64,000 bases of DNA from QHVT01 sp036389275. GTDB lineage: Bacteria; Acidobacteriota; Thermoanaerobaculia; Gp7-AA8. Positions 59,923 to 64,000 of this stretch are shown here, in pieces. The notes under the pieces are model-generated. The model was not told the DNA's origin. It ran no database searches and worked only from the letters and a program-made list of their open reading frames with translations. The stretch's first letter is position 1; each line of letters starts with the position of its first letter. The stretch is from assembly GCA_036389275.1 (NCBI GenBank), contig DASVQE010000044.1, positions 1-64,000 of the forward strand, in the 5' to 3' direction. The position numbers were made by a program, and so were the translations under genes.

Positions 59923-62781
59923 TTAGAAGCGGAAGCGAACGCCGAGCTGCGCCAGGCGCTGCTCGCCCTGGCCGGTGTCGCCGGCGAAGAGTGACGGCTG
60001 ATACGAGCCGTTCGACTGGCGAACGAAACGCGTGCCGTTCTTGGAGTTGAGCACGTTGAAGATCTCGCCGATCAGCTCCACGGCGTAGCCGCCGCCGAAG
60101 CCGAACTCCTTCGACACGCGCATGTCGAGCTGCGAGAACGAGTTGCCGCGCTCACTGTTCACATGCGAGACGCTCGGATCGAGCACGTTGCCGTAGCCGA
60201 GGCGCGTGCCGCCGGTGAACTTCGAGAACGGCGTGGCGGAGCGATAGCGGAAGATGCCGGAGAGGTTGATGCCCAGCGGCGCGCGGTAGGTCGTGCTGAG
60301 CGTCACGCGATGGCGCGCGTCGGTGAAGAGCGGGCCGTAGTTCTCCGGAGCGTACGGATCGAGCGGGTTGACCGGGGTGTTGAGCTGCGCGTCCGGCTGC
60401 AGCGAGCCGTCCCACAGACGGAATTCGTCGGCGCCGGTGAGCACGTTGCCGGTCGCTTCCGACCAGGTGTAGAAGCCCTGCGATTCGAACTTCGACGCAC
60501 GGGCGTGGAAGCCGACGTTGAAGCCCTTGTACTCGGCCGAGCCGTCGCCGACCCAGAGGCGGATGTTGCCGCCCGCGGAGTGGCCCGGGATGATGCGCGC
60601 GCCGTTGACGATCGGGTTCGCGCGGAAGCGGAACGGGATGTTCTCGTAGTCGATGTGCACGGCCTCGAAGTTCAGGCCGAGCGAGTTGCTGACCTCGAAC
60701 GAGTAGCCGAGCGAGAGCTGGCGCGACTCCGGCGCCTGCCACGACTTCTGGGCGATGTTGTTCGGCTGCGGCGCACCGCCGCCGCCTTGGTTCGGCGGGA
60801 GCGGATCGCCGGGGCGGAAGAAGGTGCCGTTCGGGTTCTTGATGCCGTTCGGATCTTCGTAGCTGTACGTCGCGCCGTAGGTCGACGACTGCACCGACAG
60901 CGCCGGGAAGAGGACCGTGGCGTTGGTGTACGGGAAGTCGTAGTAGATGCCGTAGCCGCCGCGGATGATGTGGCGGCCGTCGCCTTTCATGTCATACGAG
61001 AAGCCGAGGCGCGGAGCGATGTTGTTGTCGTCGTCCTCGAGGACGTCCGCTTCGCCGTTCGCGAACGGACGCAGCCACTCGATCTCCGGGTGCGCGGCCG
61101 CCGCGGCTTTGTACTGCGCGAGCAGCGGATTGCTGCGCTGATCGAGATCGAATCCGGTCCAGAGGTCGTATCGCACGCCGACGTTGATGGTCAGCCGGTC
61201 GTTGAGTGCGATGTCGTCCTGCGCGTAGAGGTTGTACTGCTCGATCGGCGTCTGGTCGCCGGAGAAGCCGGAGAAGATGGTGATGGCCTGCACCGGCGAG
61301 TTCGGATCGTCGGTGAGCATGTCGAAGCGGCCGGCGGTGCCGGTGGTGAAGTCGCCGCCGAGGATCGGCTCGTGGATGTACGCGGCGCCGACCTTGAAGT
61401 CGTTGCGGCGGTTCATCAGCGTCGAGGACCAGGCGAAGTCATCGCGGAACTGCGACTTCTCCTGCGTGGTGGTCTGCGGGGTGTTGACGTTCTGGCCGAT
61501 CTGCACGCCCGACGGGAAGTAGAAGTTCGGATCGTTCGAGTCGGCGGTGATGGCGTTCGCGAAGCGAGTCCACTGGTAGACGAACTCGTTCTGCTTGTTG
61601 CCGCCCAGCGTCCAGGAGTGGCTGCCGAGGATCGACTTGTAGTCGTTGGTCAGCGTGCCCCACGCCGTCGGCGCGTTGTACGGGAACGCGGCGTACTTGT
61701 CGCTGTTCTTCTGGAAGCCGTAACGCACCTGCACGAACTGGCGCGCGGTGGCATTGAGCGTCGCTTTCGCCGTTCCCAGCTCGTCCTTGAACGGATAGCC
61801 GATGGCGTTGCCGTCGAACGACGGAGCCAGGCCGCCGGTGTCGATCACGACGGTGGTCTGGCGGTCGGTCTTCTCGTAGGTGCCGAAGAAGTGCGCGCGG
61901 TCGCGGACGATCGGGCCGCCGAGCGACGCGCCGTACTGCTTGCGCTCGTAGTCGCCCTTGCCGCTGCCGGCGAGGCGCTCGGCCTCGGTCTTCTCGTTGA
62001 GGCTCTTGTCGCGGAAGAAGCCGTAGACGCTTCCGTCGAAGTCATTCGTGCCGGTCTTGGTGACGACGCTCAGCACGCCGCCGGACGAACGTCCGAACTC
62101 GGCCTTGTACTGCATCGTCTGGATCTTGAACTCCTGCACCGCTTCGAGGTTGAAGTTCTGCAGCGCGCCGCCGATCGTGTCGTCGGTGTTGTCGCCGCCG
62201 TCGATGACGAAGTTCACGTTGCGGCCGCTGCCGCCGTTGAGTGCCACGGTGAGCTGACCCGGCTTGGTCGGGTCCTGGTTCACCGACAGCGTGGTGCCCG
62301 GCGCGAGCGAAGCGAGGTTCGCGAACTGCCGGCCGTTGAGCGGCAGGTTCTCGAGCTCCTGGCGGCTGACGACGGTGCCGATGGCCGGCTCCGTGGCCAC
62401 GAGCGGCGCATCCGCCGTGACGGTGATCGCTTCGCTGACCGTGGCCTGCTTGAGGCGCACGTCGAGATCGCGGGTCGAGGCGACATTCAGCTCGACGTTC
62501 TCGGTCGTGACCGTCGCGAAGCCGGAGAGCTCCGCCGTCACGCGATACGTGCCGATCGGCAGCGCCTGGAAGCGATACGTACCATCGGTCCCGGTGACCG
62601 TGGTGCGCGTGAAGCCGGTCTCCGTGTTCGTCGCCGTCACGGTGACGCCGGGAACCGCAGCTCCCTGATCGTCAGCGACGCGTCCGGAAAGAGACGCGCC
62701 ACCGCTCTGCGCGAACAGCATGGTTGGGATCAACAGGGCCATGAGAAGCAGGGGCAACCATTTGAACGTGCGACTCGTCAT
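59923..62781 (-). CDS. TonB-dependent receptor with carboxypeptidase-regulatory-like domain
   Basis: 952 residues from ATG 62781. Sec signal (LLLMALLIPTMLFAQ), then an Ig-like CarboxypepD_reg domain (about 28-110: GRVADDQGAAVPGVTVTATN, GTYRFQALPIGTYRVTAEL), plug (about 125-235: VVSRQELENLPLNGRQFANLASLAPGT, VNFVIDGGDNTDD), and an Oar-like beta barrel ending in the outer-membrane signature LAQLGVRFRF. This architecture is abundant in Acidobacteriota and takes up large substrates such as oligosaccharides or peptides. Promoter candidate: TTGAAA near 62887 with TTGTAC 17 nt on. Confidence 0.93.
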   Translation of the reverse strand: MTSRTFKWLPLLLMALLIPTMLFAQSGGASLSGRVADDQGAAVPGVTVTATNTETGFTRTTVTGTDGTYRFQALPIGTYRVTAELSGFATVTTENVELNVASTRDLDVRLKQATVSEAITVTADAPLVATEPAIGTVVSRQELENLPLNGRQFANLASLAPGTTLSVNQDPTKPGQLTVALNGGSGRNVNFVIDGGDNTDDTIGGALQNFNLEAVQEFKIQTMQYKAEFGRSSGGVLSVVTKTGTNDFDGSVYGFFRDKSLNEKTEAERLAGSGKGDYERKQYGASLGGPIVRDRAHFFGTYEKTDRQTTVVIDTGGLAPSFDGNAIGYPFKDELGTAKATLNATARQFVQVRYGFQKNSDKYAAFPYNAPTAWGTLTNDYKSILGSHSWTLGGNKQNEFVYQWTRFANAITADSNDPNFYFPSGVQIGQNVNTPQTTTQEKSQFRDDFAWSSTLMNRRNDFKVGAAYIHEPILGGDFTTGTAGRFDMLTDDPNSPVQAITIFSGFSGDQTPIEQYNLYAQDDIALNDRLTINVGVRYDLWTGFDLDQRSNPLLAQYKAAAAAHPEIEWLRPFANGEADVLEDDDNNIAPRLGFSYDMKGDGRHIIRGGYGIYYDFPYTNATVLFPALSVQSSTYGATYSYEDPNGIKNPNGTFFRPGDPLPPNQGGGGAPQPNNIAQKSWQAPESRQLSLGYSFEVSNSLGLNFEAVHIDYENIPFRFRANPIVNGARIIPGHSAGGNIRLWVGDGSAEYKGFNVGFHARASKFESQGFYTWSEATGNVLTGADEFRLWDGSLQPDAQLNTPVNPLDPYAPENYGPLFTDARHRVTLSTTYRAPLGINLSGIFRYRSATPFSKFTGGTRLGYGNVLDPSVSHVNSERGNSFSQLDMRVSKEFGFGGGYAVELIGEIFNVLNSKNGTRFVRQSNGSYQPSLFAGDTGQGEQRLAQLGVRFRF

Positions 62782-62942
62782 TCGTTCACCATCCTTCAAG
62801 TAGATACTGCACCGATCTGAGCGGACTTGTGCGGGCAATCATACGAGTAAAGACGCACGGCGTACAAACGGGTTTTCGCCCTTTTTTCAAGGGATTCACG
62901 GGCCTTCGGATTTTTGGACCGTGAATTCGCGGGAGTGGATTT

Positions 62943-64000
62943 TCAGCGGCCGATTTTGGCGAGCAACGACTGCGCGGCACGACGCTGTTCGGCGAACTGC
63001 GGATCGTTCGCGGAGCGGCTGATGAAGGTGCGGTATTCGGCGACGGCCGCGGCGAAGTTGCCGGAGAGCTGCAATGCCACGGCACGATTCAGACGTGCCT
63101 CGTGATACTCCGGCGCGAGCTGCAAGGCCTTGTCGAAGTTCGTGACGGCGTCGGCGTAATGCTCGCGATCGATGTCGAGCGCGCCGAGGCCGTTGAACGG
63201 ATCGGCATACCGCGGCGCGAGCTCGATGGCGCGGCGGAACGCCGCTTCCGCTTCGTCCGGCCGCCTCAACGCGCGCGCGGCGTTGCCGATGTTGTTGAAG
63301 ATGCGGGCATTACGCGGATCGATGGCCGCCGCCTGCTGGAACTCGCCGATCGCGAGATCGGGACGTCCCTGTCCGGAGTGAATGATGCCGAGCACGTTCA
63401 AGGCATCGGCGTTTTTCGCATCCCGCTTCAACGCCTCGGTCACCGCTTCGCTCGCGCGCTTCAAGTCGCCCGCTTCCTGAAATGCCGCCGCGAGGCTGTA
63501 CCACGCTTGCGGATCATCAGGCGCGTAGAGCACTGCTTCGCGATAGAGCGCGATGGCGCGCTCCGGATGTCCGCGCTGCCGCTCCACTTTCGCGAGCGTC
63601 GAGCGGAACACCGGATTCTCCGGATCGGCGCGGACCAGCTGTTCGAGCGTCGACGCCGCTTCGTCGTACCGTTTCGCCGTCGTCGCCCACACCGACTCTT
63701 CGAATTTGCGGAAGAGCGGCACCATCGCTTTCGGGTCGGGGCGAGGACCGGAGCGATTCGGCGGTGTGCCTCCGATGTATCCGAGGCTGGCCAGCTTTGC
63801 CATCGTCTCCGCGTCGGGTGCGGTGGTTGCGGTTTTCGTCTGCGCCGATGCGCGCAAGGCGTTCAGCGCATCGGAGAGCGCGCGCATCACGCGGCGCTCA
63901 TCGGCGTAGACGTTGCGCACTTCGCGCGCGTCGCGCGACAGGTCGTACAGCTCGGGCGACGGCGCGAGGATCAGCTTGTGATCGCCGCGGCGCAGTGACG
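62943..64000 (-). CDS. Sulfatase-TPR fusion protein, partial (N-terminus beyond right edge)
   Basis: The frame is open to the right edge. The first visible residues, LRRGDHKLILAPSPELYDLSRDAREVRNV, are the conserved C-terminal end of arylsulfatase-type alkaline-phosphatase-superfamily proteins. ASLGYIGG and a linker follow, then about six TPR repeats (RADPENPVFRSTLAKVERQRG, YAPDDPQAWYSLAAAFQEAGD, NADALNVLGIIHSGQGRPDLA, ARIFNNIGNAARALRRPDEA, YADPFNGLGALDIDREHYADA). This fusion is common in Acidobacteriota. It is probably secreted or envelope-bound; the catalytic part is not in the window. It may act with the receptor that follows. Confidence 0.82.
   Translation of the reverse strand, partial: SLRRGDHKLILAPSPELYDLSRDAREVRNVYADERRVMRALSDALNALRASAQTKTATTAPDAETMAKLASLGYIGGTPPNRSGPRPDPKAMVPLFRKFEESVWATTAKRYDEAASTLEQLVRADPENPVFRSTLAKVERQRGHPERAIALYREAVLYAPDDPQAWYSLAAAFQEAGDLKRASEAVTEALKRDAKNADALNVLGIIHSGQGRPDLAIGEFQQAAAIDPRNARIFNNIGNAARALRRPDEAEAAFRRAIELAPRYADPFNGLGALDIDREHYADAVTNFDKALQLAPEYHEARLNRAVALQLSGNFAAAVAEYRTFISRSANDPQFAEQRRAAQSLLAKIGR

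Noticed and set aside
60163..62820. Plus-strand ORF of 885 codons opposite the TonB receptor
   Set aside because: Antisense frame composed mostly of Arg, Ala, Glu and Val; the minus strand encodes a complete TonB-dependent receptor.

Overview
The window is high-GC bacterial DNA with short intergenic gaps and heavily overlapping, translationally coupled operons. A TonB-dependent receptor with an N-terminal carboxypeptidase-regulatory-like domain, a sulfatase-TPR fusion, many PAS/GAF hybrid kinases and several sigma-like genes suggest a chemoheterotrophic, aerobic soil- or sediment-type Gram-negative. Acidobacteriota is my best guess (inference from gene content; no rRNA is present).

Left part (1-24.4 kb): a cysteine-rich repeat protein runs off the left edge on the minus strand. 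A tightly coupled operon (2.7-12.0 kb) follows. It encodes an SMP-30-like lipoprotein, a lipoprotein PQQ alcohol dehydrogenase with the Asp-x-Asp signature of lanthanide enzymes, c-type cytochromes, a caa3-type oxidase (CoxB-CytC, CoxA, CoxC), CtaG and a DUF4142 protein, plausibly one electron path from alcohol to oxygen. Next are an RNase D-like nuclease, a two-component cluster whose first kinase has an ethylene-receptor-like membrane domain, a cyanophycinase, an AraC regulator, and a MocR regulator flanked by two paralogous DUF1579-like genes that share an operator-like motif.

Island (24.4-33.2 kb): an 8.7 kb lower-GC element sits in a tRNA-Asn gene, bounded by a 48-bp direct repeat of the tRNA 3' end. 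It carries two candidate anti-phage modules, a Gabija-like OLD nuclease plus UvrD helicase and an IetAS-like AAA ATPase plus subtilisin protease. No integrase is visible.

Middle accessory block (33.2-38.2 kb): short orphan genes include a histidine-rich mini-protein and three genes that look like divergent sigma-70 region-2 proteins. Several have the same upstream element (GGCAA, 15-16 nt, CGGCA), which also lies upstream of tRNA-His.

Right part (38.4-64 kb): hisS with its cognate tRNA-His; a signalling region with two large hybrid histidine kinases, a PAS protein and four single-domain response regulators; a frameshifted methionine-synthase-like gene; pxpA and an MFS transporter. A minus-strand housekeeping run follows (holA, a DksA-like gene, rlmH, an AAA regulator with a degenerate sigma-54 motif, rsfS, nadD, obgE, rpmA, rplU). 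The window ends with the TonB receptor and the C-terminal part of the sulfatase-TPR protein.
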